Shown here one piece after another: positions 21,522 to 34,200 of a DNA stretch of 64,000 nucleotides (positions are counted from its first letter, which is position 1; each line of letters begins with the position of its first letter). The stretch is taken from positions 25,310,602-25,374,601 of the forward strand of contig OY755039.1 in assembly GCA_963576565.1 (NCBI GenBank). Reading direction: 5' to 3'. This DNA is from Aspidapion aeneum. Taxonomy: Eukaryota; Arthropoda; Insecta; Coleoptera; Brentidae. A program made the translations under genes and the position numbers. The notes beneath the pieces were generated by a model. It ran no database searches and was not told the DNA's origin. It saw only the letters and a program-made list of their open reading frames with translations.

Positions 21522-21954
21522 CGCCATTCCTTATAGTCGGGGAGGCACTGAGTTTTTTTGGAACTTATTTTCTCAGTAAAAATCGATGGAATTGTTCATT
21601 GGGCAACAAAATTTCTATATGAATTTGGACAGAAGACAAGGTACATTTTTTCTTAGTAATAAAAAAAAGTTTTACTGTAAAAGGTACCTGGTATATGAAA
21701 ATTAAGGTAAAATATGTATCCTTATTTTCTTAGTTCTAGAAGTTTATACGTGGAATTACACCAAAAACTTAAAATAGAATTCGGCTGTTGTGTGAAAGTT
21801 CCAAACCCTTGCCAAACTTTTCATTCTGATGCTCGTCAATTTGGCACATTCAATTATGTTAATGTTCCTAAAACCAACTGATATAGAAATGAGAAGAATT
21901 GATTATTTGGAACATTTAAAGACTAAAACTTCCTATGCTAAAAAAACTGCTGTG

Positions 21955-22710
21955 CCGATCTCCAGAGTGTTACTGATTTTTACCCAACTGCAGCACGGCG
22001 AAAGCAAGGGTAATGGTTTTCGATTGGGATATGTATGTAAGTATATATGTTTGTGTCGCCCTAGAGGCTAAACGGCTGAACCGATTGTGACAAAAGGGTG
22101 CTACTGATCCCGAAGGTGCTATAGGCTATCCTTTTTTAAACAGGAGTCAACATGGCGGTCGTGAGACGCCATTTTGTCACTTGATGTAGGATTTAAGGCA
22201 TACAAATTATGTAAATTTCAGGCGAATTTAATGAAATTCCTTTGATCATCCATTGCAAACGTCCTCTAATTTGAGGTAGTTAATTTGTAGTCCTCCCTGC
22301 TCCCACCCATCTCCCCTCCTGTGAGCCCAATTTTCTCAAATATAGGGCGATCTCAAAAATTATTTCTGCATACGCTTTAAGATTTTTTTCCCAATACTGT
22401 TTAACTAGTTTCCCCTTCCCTTCCTTCTCGCCCCCACCCACTTATTAGTAATAGTTGTAGCTGTAACTTTCACACATATAGAGCAATTTCAAAAATTCGT
22501 TCAGCACACCCTTCACGATTTTTTTTAACACCATTTTACTAGTTCTCCCCTTCCTCTAGCTTCCCCCACATTCACTCAATATTTGTAGAAACGCACCTAT
22601 CTACTCTTTGGGTATAATTCAATCTTAAACACAAATGCATGATTTAGGTAATAATTAGGTACCTTGACAAAAAAAACACCCAAATGCTAAATCTACTTGT
22701 ACCTACTACT
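21955..22710 (+). repeat. Dispersed repeat, copy 1 of an inverted pair
   Basis: Begins near CCCAACTGCAGCACGGCGAA, passes CGGCTGAACCGATTGTGACA, a CGGTCGTGAGACGCCATTTTG block and three blocks of about 130 bp with pyrimidine-rich CCCCTTCC text, and ends near ACACCCAAATGCTAAATCTACTTGTA. The same order appears inverted at 55290-56155. No protein; class not determined, possibly a non-autonomous Helitron-like or MITE family. Confidence 0.65.
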
Positions 22711-24970
22711 TTATTAGTTTTTTGTTTATGCTCATGCGGTTTTTAGATATTTAGCTCAAACTTGAAACCTAAAATTCGAGCATGACAAACAATAAATAAA
22801 ATCCAGAATATATATTTTTTAGCGGGAATGCTACTTTTTCTCCTACCCCTAACCCGATGCGTCATCTAGAAACTTTTTGGTCTCCTGTATTTTGTTCGTA
22901 TCTACGACAGTCACCGAGCAACAAAATAATTAACTATGGTTTAGCTTAAATCTTACTTAACTTTCAGTCTGTTATACGCTGTTTGAAAGGAAATTTTATT
23001 GTCTACGACGAAGTATAGAACACATTTTTTGATAAAGAGCTTGGTTTTTAAGAAAATTTAATAAAAACTTTTTTTTAATGATTTTTTTTAAATCACCCCC
23101 ATTTACGGACGTCGCTGGAGAGTTTGTTATCACTCAAATCCCATCGAGTTTCACATTGTTAAAAAGGAAACTTTACTGTCTAAAATAAATTTTCATACTT
23201 TTTTTCATATAAAGCTTAAATTCTGAGAAAATTGGATAAATCCTGTAACAAAAATGGTTTATTTTCAGTTTTTTTTAAATTGATTTATTTTATGGATGCC
23301 CCTAAAGCCTTAATTATAAACCAATCCGATCACGTTATACATCATTTTAAAGAAAATTTCATTGGCTATAATAGCATGTAACACATGTTTTCCTGTAGAG
23401 ATTAGTTTTTTAAAAATCGTATAAATCTTGGGAAAAACATGGGAATTTTTAAACTTTTTAAATAACTGATATTAATTTAATAACTAACTTTATTGAATTT
23501 GGTGTGTCTGGGGAGGTTTTTGGAGGACAGCCATGAAAAAAAACTGCCATGTTTCTTGAATATCTTAGCCCCTGTCAACATTTCGAGGTGGCAACAGGGA
23601 TATTCGGTAATAGCGGGGTCGAAATAGGGAGAATTGCCCATTTGCCAAAAAGTAGTTGCTTCTAAAAAGTGGATTTTCCGATATCTTGCCTGAACTAACT
23701 ATAAAGTTGTATAAAGATGGATAACATACTGTTCCTCTATAAAGGTATTTTTTTAACTCTCTGTCAAAACATTGTGACCAAGCATGATGCTAGGCCATAA
23801 TTTAGAATTAAATTTGTTCGAATGAACTTTTGAAAAACTACTAGCAGTCGATTTTTTTCTACTCTAGCAGCGACGAATAATAAAATGAAATGAATGGCGT
23901 TCTTTGACTCTTTCTTTTGAATGAAAAAAAAAATTTGATTTTCTTTTATGACTTTAATATGAGAAGATATTTTAGGCTTTTTTACGTCTTTATATTAACG
24001 CCGAAACGCAGAATAAATAAAATCTAAAAGATGACAAAAATAATTTTAAAACTTTTAATAAAATTTTCATTTATCTTATATTCTATATTCTAAAGAGTCT
24101 CATAAGTACGACACATTTAAGTGACAACACTTATTAGGTGTCAATTAGATCTTGGATCCTCGCCCCGTAAGGATAAGCTTATACCCATTGAAAAATACAA
24201 AAGAAACAAAACACTGTTTTACCCGCTTCCACGAAAACTTGTCTGATATGAATTTCACGATTACTAAAATTTATGTTTACAAGCATAAATATGTGAACGT
24301 GTTATCTTCTATTTAATGGGTATCATAATCAGTCACAAAAAAAATCATTCATATTCCGAATCTTTATGTTAATTCTGTGAATCCAAAAGATGTCTCTATT
24401 ATGTACCGCATTTGTTAATCAATAAGGCTAAGATGACGTTTGCGTCTTCTCAGCCTTTTTAAGATTTATAAGTAATTTCTGTTCAGGTTCTACAGGACTT
24501 TATTGCGTTCCGATGTGGCATTGTAAAATTCTAATGTAGGAACATAATTTTATTTTAAAGTGACATTTAAGAAATTAAAAATCATATGATGGGTTTAAAG
24601 GGACATTTGTAGCAATAAAATCGTCCTAAATAATGATTTTTGTGGATATTTCTTATTTCGATTATGGTTATTCTAGTTTGAAAACTTAACAACACATTTA
24701 GAATTTAGAGATTTGTGCTTACTATTAATGAATTTAACTCTTACCCTTAGATGCACCGTAAGAACTTAATCGCGATTATGGGTTTAATCACAATCGGACG
24801 GTCATTTTCATGAACCTTAAAAAAGTAAAAAAGGCAGTGCTATTTAACAATCGTTTTGTTTCAGTGTTTTTTTGTAGTTTTTTGACGTGAAATTATAATT
24901 ATCTTGGTGATTATTAATTGAGATTGAAGATGAAATGCTTATAGACGACGATTAATATAGATGCTGTTTT
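22711..24970. other. No gene seen
   Basis: AT-rich sequence without supported coding frames, terminal inverted repeats or RNA genes. Confidence 0.4.
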
Positions 24971-24975
24971 TTTTT

Positions 24976-25475
24976 AAAGGTAACTGTGGCTTTTTCGGGT
25001 ATTCATCGTACGATTTTGGAAAAATCCTCGGACAAGTCGATGTTTTTTGCAAGGGGGAAACTTTTAGACTATATCTTGAAATTTTTGTAGCATGCGCCCC
25101 CTTCGAGGGGATAATTATTTTGCCTCTGTAGTTGGAATAGGGAAATTGTGTCGAGTGACATCTGGTTTTGAAGATCTGGTGTCTTTACAACTCTGTAAAA
25201 ATTTGAAAGATATATCGATTGGTTTATTAGATATTTTTATCCTAAAGTTTTCGAATTTCCCATGGACTGATAAACTAAAAATTAAATCAAAATTTTATAT
25301 TTTTCTGACCAATTTCTGATTTTATCCCAGTTCATGTTAAGTTGAAGGCCAATATCTAAAAAACTAATAGATAGATTTTCGAAATTTTTACATGGTTGTA
25401 AATATATTCCAGCGACGTTCCAAGACAAGTTATCACTAAATCCACTTTCCCTTTTCAAAATGTAAAGGACCTATC
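24976..25475. mobile_element. Foldback element, degraded copy 2 of 5
   Basis: Shares with 1976-2716 the GGTAACxGxGxCTTTTTCGGGTAT start, the AGTCGATxTTTTTTGCxAGGGGG block, CTTCGAGGGG, and AATAGGGAAA, and on the right an inverted CCACTTTCCCTTTTCAAAAT. The arms are more diverged than in copy 1 and the right end is lost. Confidence 0.6.
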
Positions 25476-25489
25476 AAGTTAACAAAAAT

Positions 25490-26960
25490 CTTGTGAATGG
25501 GTATATATATAAATAATAACTTTTTTTTTAAACATTAAAATATTTTTAAAACAGTAGTTACCAATGATATTTTTATGTCCATTATAGCATTGACAGAGTA
25601 CGGTGGAGTCCGGCTAAGGTGAATTTAAAAAGTTCATAAAAATTAGTTTACTATATTCGAAGTTTACCATAAAACGAAAAATTGATAGACAAGTTTCTTT
25701 ATTATTTTTTAGACAGTTTAAGAAACGTTAAGTGATTTCCTTATATTAAATGTTTACAGCAAACTGCTTAAGTTAAAGGAAAAACCATATACTTATATTA
25801 TTAATGCTAAAATACCTAATACAACTCAAAAACAACTTCATTCTGAAAGAAAATATGCAGGGCGTTCCCTTTAACTTAACACAGTTGGTCTCAATGTTTG
25901 ACATAAAAAAATACATTTGGCATTTCCGACATAGTACAAGATGGGCATGGAAAAAATAAGTAAATTTTATAGTTAATGTTTATTGTATCACTTAAATTAA
26001 CCCCTGAAAAAGGCAACCAAATTCAAAGAATTATCCTTTAAGTTATATGACTTATGGGAAATGGTTTATTTTAATGGGTTTGGTACATCTGATCCCCATT
26101 GTATATTTCTCTCTTCAATAATAGGTATGAGAGTTCAGGATGTAAAGTAAAAGTATTTTCGAAATGCACATTGGTAGTAATAAAAAGAAACGAAATAGAT
26201 AGAATACTTAACTAGTTTTTAATTCATATAAAAAATGTTCTAAATTTAACATACTATTACAAATTGCAAGTCTAGAAGCTATAACAATGACAAAAAATAG
26301 TATAAATTTACTTTAAATCGCATATTTGTAAGTCAAAATTGACAATTATTTACGCCGGATGTCTCAAACACGATTTAGGTATACCTATGTTTCCGATAGA
26401 AAAAGGTAATTTTTCCAAAAACTTACACAGAAAAAAAATGTTTTCAGTCAATGCAAATTGCTTTGATCCAAGAAAAAATCTGCTTTCCTATGCACGAAGA
26501 CGATATTTTCTTAACAAAAAAAAAACTATTCTCTTGAATTGCTGGTGTCCGTAGAAAATAAAAGTTGCCTTTATCCAAGAAAATTGATTTGTTTTGAATG
26601 AAAGCGGCACCCTTCTTGTTTTGTGTTTTCTAGTATTATGGATTAAATCGCCATTTTCGTTTCGAGATGCCGGATATTTTGGGTTAAAAACTTAAAAGTC
26701 TTTAGGCAAAGTAAAGCTTTAATTGTGTTAAGAAGATATTAGTAAGACATTTTATATCTTGCTTCAAAACCACTTTTTCTTTGCTGAAGGCAGTGTGTTT
26801 TAAACCAAAACAATTTACCAAAACAATAATTTTTTTTTCCAAACAAGCGGTTTGCTTAGATGAAATGAAAACATTTTGTTCGGAGACTTTTGCTTTTGGG
26901 TCAAGATAACTTGTTCAAGGAAACTACTTTCCTTAACTGAAGAACTTTTTTCTGTGTAGT
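25490..26960. other. No gene seen
   Basis: AT-rich. At 26430-26560 a block with TTTGATCCAAGAAAAAATCTGC resembles text near 14060-14110 (AATCCAAGAAAAAATATC) and may be an old shared repeat. No protein signal. Confidence 0.35.
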
Positions 26961-26964
26961 GAAA

Positions 26965-27470
26965 TGTTTAAAACAAACGGGGAACTAAGCTACATATCAA
27001 AAAATAAAAAATATCCTCAGTACCTCAAAACGAAAGTGTATAACCAATGTATCCTCCCTGTACTTACCTATGGATGCCAGACCTGGACAAAATCAAACAT
27101 GGATAAGGTAACAAAAGCATAAAGAGTAATGGAAAGGCAAATGTTACATGAAAAGCTAACAGATAGAAAAAGGAATGAATGGATAAGAAATAAAACAAAA
27201 GTAATGGATGTCAGAGGAGAAATAGCAAAATTAAAATGGAAATTTGCCGGTCATAATATCAGACAGAAAAACGATCGATGGAAAAAATGTATTGTAAACT
27301 GGAGACCTTGGGAAAATAAAAGAAGTTGGGAAAGACTCCAAATGAGATGGACGGACGATTTCAAGAAGCATGCGGGACAGACAGAGAAGAGTGGAAGATA
27401 TTGGGAGAGGCCTATGTCGCACGATGGATCGAAGAAGGCTAAATAGAGAATAGAGAGATAGAATAGTTTT
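26965..27470 (+). pseudogene. RTE-like LINE, 3' end of the RT protein
   Basis: Conceptual translation gives NQCILPVLTYGCQTW, then after a stop at 27119 the long C-terminal stretch RVMERQMLHEKLTDRKRN..., KLKWKFAGH, RWTDDFKKHAG. This is the C-terminus of endonuclease-reverse transcriptases of insect RTE-like LINEs, usually beginning VLTYGAETW. The catalytic RT part is missing, so the copy is 5'-truncated. The frame drifts after HAGQTEKSGRYW, and the DNA ends in an ATAGAGA-type tail. A second copy of the same 3' end is at 49622-49805. Confidence 0.75.
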
Positions 27471-27472
27471 CG

Positions 27473-27925
27473 AGATAATCGCAACAAGAGACGGCACTGG
27501 GTTCATTTTTACATTCGCGCTAATTTTTTTTTTATTTTCCAAGGTTATTTATGAGCGTTGGGTGAGAAACTTACGCAAAAGCGTTATTTGACAAATTTGA
27601 TGAGGAATGTAATGGGGAATATAATTAGTTTTATAACATTTACTTAATAAATTTACGGTTTACGAGAAAAATGCCGGAAAGCGTCGTGAGGTCACATTTG
27701 GTAGGTTTTTGAGCTTAGGGGGGTTCGGGGGCTACCCCCCCTGCTTCTCCCGTGTACGTTGGAACTCTTTGGATCTGTAGATGCTTTTCTACTACAAACA
27801 CCCTAGTATTAATTTAATTTTTAAAAAATTTCTTCTAATTTGCTTCATACTTTGATATGCCAAAACCTATTATTTTTTAGAAAACAAAGTTACATCAATC
27901 TAAAGCTTTTTCTGTGCTCTACATT
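27473..27925. other. 3' flank of the takeout-like gene; nothing coding
   Basis: Lies downstream of the takeout-like stop codon on the minus strand and should include its 3' UTR. No AATAAA signal was found close to the stop on that strand; the nearest hexamer-like words are A/T-rich variants. Confidence 0.4.
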
Positions 27926-27928
27926 TTG

Positions 27929-28230
27929 TCAATTGGTAAAAATATCTTTGGCAGGAACTCTATCGAGGACCTTCTGCGATAAATCTCTCATAATTTTAGC
28001 GTAGGGTTCTCTAAGTTGTTGTCTAACATCAAGCCATATATCTCTCCAATTTTCATTTAAAACATTGTTTAAATTATCGTTAAGAGCCTTATCTTTCCCG
28101 AAAATTCCGTCAAATTTAAACTCAACCTTTTCTGGATTACCACTTATTTGATATTTTCTAATGTTAAAATATTTTTCTCCATTTTTGGTTACTTCGTCAA
28201 ACAATATTTCGTGCATGTATTTCATGTTAT
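27929..28230 (-). CDS. takeout-like gene, exon 4 (last coding)
   Basis: The acceptor TTTTTTTAG precedes 28230; the first two bases complete a His codon begun in exon 3. It encodes NMKYMHEILFDEV through the C-terminal helix and ends in TGA at 27929-27931. Confidence 0.92.
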
Positions 28231-31200
28231 CTAAAAAAATAAAAATTAATTCATACATATAAAGTCTAAATGTGCCTAGATATAAAGCAGTGGTGCACCC
28301 ACAAATATGTCATGGGGGGCTGAGACCCTATCATGAATTATTTTATGCTATTTTTAATATCTTAGGCTTCGGGGGAGACCGAGACCCAACGCCCCCCCCC
28401 CCCCCCCCCTGGGTGCGCCTATGATATATAGAGTGGCCCGACCAAAAAGGTATCCGAGGCAATTTTGAGTATTTGGAGTATTTTTTAAATCCTTGAACAT
28501 GGCGATTTTGTTTGCAAAGGGTATACTTTTTTATAATCTCGAGTTATGTCTATCTATCAACCCCTAGCTTTTACCCCGTGATTTTAAGATAGGGAAAGTG
28601 GATCAAGTAGTAGCTTTTTCGAAAGGTTTTCAAAATCGATTTGATATAAATCCGAAATTCTATTGTATTATTTTCAATATATTTGCATCACAAAACTTAA
28701 AATCTTGATTTAAAATATCTTGAGAATGAATTATTAAAATTTTAAAAATGTAAAAAATTAAAACGTCCAATGTGTCTTTGATACTTGACCTTCCTTTCCC
28801 CCTAATACTAAAATCGGGCACACTATTTTCAAGATATTTGCGTTTAAAGTCACGAATATCTCGAAAACTAATCGATATTCGAAACAATACTAACCCTATT
28901 TTAAAAACCTTTTGAATGAATGTGTCTCCTGAATGATGTATCACCTAACTGGACCCACTTCCCTATCTTAAATCAAAAGGTATAAGCTACCACAGCTAGG
29001 GGTTAATAGATATAAATAAAATAAGAAAGTGATGTTCAACAGGCTAAATTCTTGTACATTGCTCTATTAGGCCGACGTCTAACTTTTTGGCACGATCAAA
29101 ACAATCTAGTATCTGCCAAAGATACTGTTAAAGTACCATTGAATACAAGCTAACTGAACCGGCCACGTCAAAGCTATACGACCAGTGGCGTATACACGGG
29201 GGGGCCTGGGGAACCGGGCCCCCCCGAACCTAAGATTTTTTTGGATATTTTCCTTATATTTCATGAATACAAACAGAAAATATCATAAAATACCGCCTCA
29301 TGAGGTCTCGCCCCCCCCCAAAACTGTCTCGGGCCCACCCCGAAACTTTTTCCTATATACGCCACTGTATACGACCAATGCATTGAAGATAAATCAAAAT
29401 ATTCTAAATTTTCTAGTTTATTATTTTTTTATTTTTTAAAAACTTTTTTAGTCATTTTAATTAACAATAATTTTCCAAAATATAGCATTTTACTCAGGGG
29501 GTCGATATTGTCGCAAACTATAACCAAAATAAAATGTCATGTGACTTACGTAATGTGGTAAAAGATGGTCCCTCGCCATTAATTGGTAACAATAAAAGTT
29601 GTCCTTTTGTACTGAAATCTCCTTTCTGAGTTAAAATAGGATGAACAGTGGTTAATTTAAGTAGTTTTTTATTGGGATCGTAACTAAAAAATAAATATAA
29701 CAAAAACATATATACAGGATGTTTTTTAAATGGTAACAGAAGCTTTTTCGGGTTTTTATCATATGTTAAAAAAAAACTCGAACAATTCGATAACGTCTCT
29801 TTTAGGGGTAACTTTATCTCTATGTTTTGAATTAGGAAAGTGGTTCAAGCGGTAACTTGTTTTGACTGTCAAAAAGTGCCCCAAAATCGACGTATTCGAG
29901 GACAACAAATACTCAAAAAAGTTTCTGTTACCTAAACCCATTAACACACATCAAAGGAAATCGAAACACGTCCAATAATAAATTGACAAAGGAATTACAT
30001 AAACGATTAAAGTAGCGAAATAATAAAATAAAAAAATATATAGCCAACTATACAGCATGGTTAAAAGCTATATGATTCATAGACTGCTTGCTGTGCTTAA
30101 TGTATGTATGCGAGAAGTAAAAGAGAGAAAAATATATTTTGGGAGGTGTCTCAAGATATTTTTAAATTTTGGAGACCTGTAATAGGGCTGGTAGTGGAAA
30201 AGTAGGAGAATACATGGTGATCTCTCGTCTTCACAAAGTTTTTCGTCATTCCGTCATGTGCAACGAAACAGGCGAGAAGTGGGCATTTGTTTTTTACGCA
30301 AATTCTAGCTCAAAAAGTACAGTTTGTTCAATGGTATTTTGGGGAAAATAGCTGTTCAGATGTGGCAAATTTATTTGTTGTCGCATTTAAGGGAAAGGAT
30401 ATTCCAAGCCGTAGCACGGTCCAAAAAATAGTGACCCATTTCCAACGAACAGGATGTGTCAATTTTTGCCAAAAATGCAGTGGTGGAGAGAACCCTTCGC
30501 TCCTGAAATGGGAGACGAAAGGGCTGATGGGAAACTATGATTTATGCCGCAGCCGAAGCTTTGCCTCCCTGTTCCAGTGAGGATATTTCACCCTTAATCG
30601 TCCGAAACATTTTAAGACGACGATGGAGTTTTGTGAAACCATCATTGAAGAAGCGAATCAGGATGAAAGATTTATTAAAAATATTGGTTTTACAGACGAA
30701 ACAAACAACATTTGCATAGAACGGATCCAGTATCCTCAAAATCCTAATATCGGAACTGGGATGTTGGGTGACAAAATAATAATTGGTCCTTTTTTCATTA
30801 ATGGTAATTTACGAGATATAAATTATTTAGCTCTGTTGCACGACCATATCATTCCTGCCATTTCACAGGTACCAAATGTTGATTTTGTTTGCTCAGCTCA
30901 TAATACTTTGCCTGTAAGAGTGTTTTTAAATTAAACGTTTCCAAGGCGGCTTATTACAAGCAGGCAAGGTACTATCAGCTGGCCTCCGAGATCAACATTT
31001 ATTTACATGGCCATTTAAGAGCTAAAATTTTAAGAGAAAAATTGTTCAGTTGTTTTTTGTAAAGCTTTAAATCATCTTTCCTGGAGGATGCCCTTAGGTA
31101 TAAAAAATAACGGGGAAACATTGGTGCAAAATCGTACGGCGGCCATATTTAAACCGTCATATTTGACAGAATATAAACTACAAAAAATAAAAAATTAGCT

Positions 31201-34200
31201 CACATTTTTTAGAATGGTAGAGCTTTTTAATTTTTGAAGCATTTTTTTTACTTTTGAAACTTCCCCACATAGCACAAATCAAAACAACGTTAAAAACACA
31301 CACTTTTTTAAGTTTAATAGGTCGCTTTTTAACGTTATTTTCAAAACCACGTTATTTCGGTGTGATTTTAACGTAGTTTTAAAAATAACGTTAAAAAGCG
31401 ACTTATTAAACTTAAAAAAGTGTGTGTTTTTAACGTTGTTTTGATTTGTGTGGGTTCATGAAAAAGTAAAACTTTAGTGGCGGTACCTTCAGGCCAATTT
31501 TGCAGTTTTTTGAGCATAAACTTTCCAACTTATGGTAAAAATAAAACTCACTGTTAATACCACTTGTCAGTGCACATTTTTTTATATCTTATGATTATTT
31601 TGGAAAATCAGCAATTTCTCTATAAAACGCACAGTCATATTAAAAATGCTAGTGATTAATAGTTTTTATAAAAGGGCACCATAATATTAAAATTTTTTTA
31701 ATTTTTGAGCCGCCATATTTTATTTAGCATAAATTTGACAGATATCCAATAAGTTGAATTGTGTTCCCCAAGTGCCCCTAGTGCCCCCCCCCCTGGATCC
31801 GCCACTGCGCTTTTATTAGTTAAAACTGACCCTGTCATTTCATAATATCTTTTAAACACACCTTTTCTCTACATGTTAACGAGATGCCAATTTGTTTATT
31901 AAAAATTTTAACACAACCACCAAATTATTTCGCATGAGACCTACCTATCTATATCTTTCCTTCCTTCGTTAGTACTTATATTTATAAATATTTGGTTTGA
32001 ATATTTGTTTTACTTCAATAAACAAACCTATTTTTTTATAATTTATAATAATTAAGTACTGTATGTGGATTTTACACAAAAAATTGTAGCTGCTGATAAG
32101 GCTCATATAGAAATTTTTTTATGGCATCTTGCCCACTGTGCTACGAGAAATGTGACAATTTGCCGCGGCCGATTCGACCGGGGACAATTCGCCGCTAGCC
32201 GATTCGCCGCGGGACAACTCGCCGCGAATTTTTTTTATTTTTATTTTAATGTTTTGTGTGTAGTTAACATATTTTTTAAAAAATATTTAAAAATTAAAAA
32301 AAAAAATTTATTAGTTTTTAAAAAAGTATTATTTTCAAAAATTATTTTTGTAAAAAAAAATGTTTGTCTTTTTATAAATAGTTTTTGTACTTCATGAAAA
32401 AGTATTTTTTTCCAAAAACCATTTTTGTTGCAAAATGTTGGTGGTCTAGAAAACGGTTAGGATATGTTTGCGATCAATTGACCACGGTTAGGTTTAACAC
32501 AGATTTTGATCTCCCAACAAGAGGACAGGGGAGTTATGATTTAAGAAAAAAGAAGACGTTAGATTAAAATAAAAATTAAACAATAATTCTCGCGGCGAAT
32601 TGGCCCCGCGGCGAACCGGCCGGCGGCGAATTGTCCCTGCGGAGAATCAGCCAGCAGTGAAACGACCGCGGCGAATCGGACGCGGTGAATTGTCGCCTAC
32701 TCGTGTTCCGCGTTCCTCGGAATACCAACCTAAAGGCGCGTATTTAGTTGAAGCCGAACAAGCATACGTATGTGTACGTATTTTTTGTGGTACATGCCTT
32801 AAAAGCGTGGCCAACAGGAATTGTGCGACGCCGACGCATGGATCCGCGGCATGCGATGCTATCTGAACAGAGTGGGTACTTCAAACGAACATTTAGTTGA
32901 ATATGGACAGAATTTGTTCGTCTCAAGGTGCGTATGCACTTTAGCATGAATGCGAACGAGGCATTCGTTTAACGTCGCAGCGAGGCTTTCGAATTCTGCC
33001 TCATACGGCAGTCAACGTGTTAAAGAACCTTGTAGTTAGATAAAGACTAAAATATTTTTATAATTCGTCGTGACCCTAAATTTTTGAATATCCAGATTTG
33101 ATAATGTTAATAATTTTTTAAGCTAGTTTATTAAATGGTGTTTTAATGAGGTCAAGAGAAACGAAAAACTATTAATTATCAAGTAATGGAGCCAGTACTA
33201 GTTATTGAAAAAGATCCGATTTTAAAATTTAAAGACTTTAACCAAAATGATTCGTTTCTATTTTAAAACATCACCACTGTGTTGGGTGAAAATAAACTGA
33301 AAACATTTCACCACTTTCACATTTTATTTTTCTTTTCAGACAGCGGAAATAACTGGACACCTCAAACGGCACGTTAACGTTCCGTCACCGACTCGCAAAA
33401 TATCTTAGAATTGAAATAAATGCACGTATTCAGTATTGAAGTGTCAATACGTCCATTGCGTTCAATGTAAGAATATACGTGTCCTGACGGAACGGTGACG
33501 GGACGATGCCAGTACGTATTGGATGACACGCGCACGGAGGGTTATTCCATAGGGTGTGCTGTAACTGTAACTACAACCAGTAGCGCACCCAGGAATATGT
33601 CTTGACCCCCAATTCCTTATTATTGGCGAGCTGTTCGAAAAACCTGAGTCGCGTCAGGTCAACGTTAAAAAACTTGGTAGAAGGTACACTTATGGCTCGC
33701 TAGTGAACAGTGGGGACTGCAACACTAATTAAGCTTTCACAACTTTTGCTGCTTATAATTACACCTCACATTTTTTTGTATTTTTGATGTGTCTACTTAC
33801 TGCAAATCTTTAACTCGGGTACTGTCTAAATTAAAGTTAATCTCGACATTTTTGTAAGACTGTTCCAACCTGACAGCACTTTGTCCAGACCGGATGTTCA
33901 GTTTATCAATTTTTAGGGGCTCCAATGTAGGAAGACCATATTTTGAAGATCCAGACTTATATTGTCTTAAAAGTCGTTCTATGGCTGTGCCCAGGCAAGA
34001 ATCAAAATCTGGTTTACTTAACTTACATGAATAGGGCACTAAAAATTGAAAAATAAATTATTTTATTGCTAGTAAAGTCTTGTAAGAAATTTGTAGCACA
34101 AATTTTTTTAAAAAATAATCAATTTCGGTAGGTACTACAAGAATATAATCCCTATCCATCGTCGTAAAGGACAAAAACCAAATTAATTAATAATAGTAAT

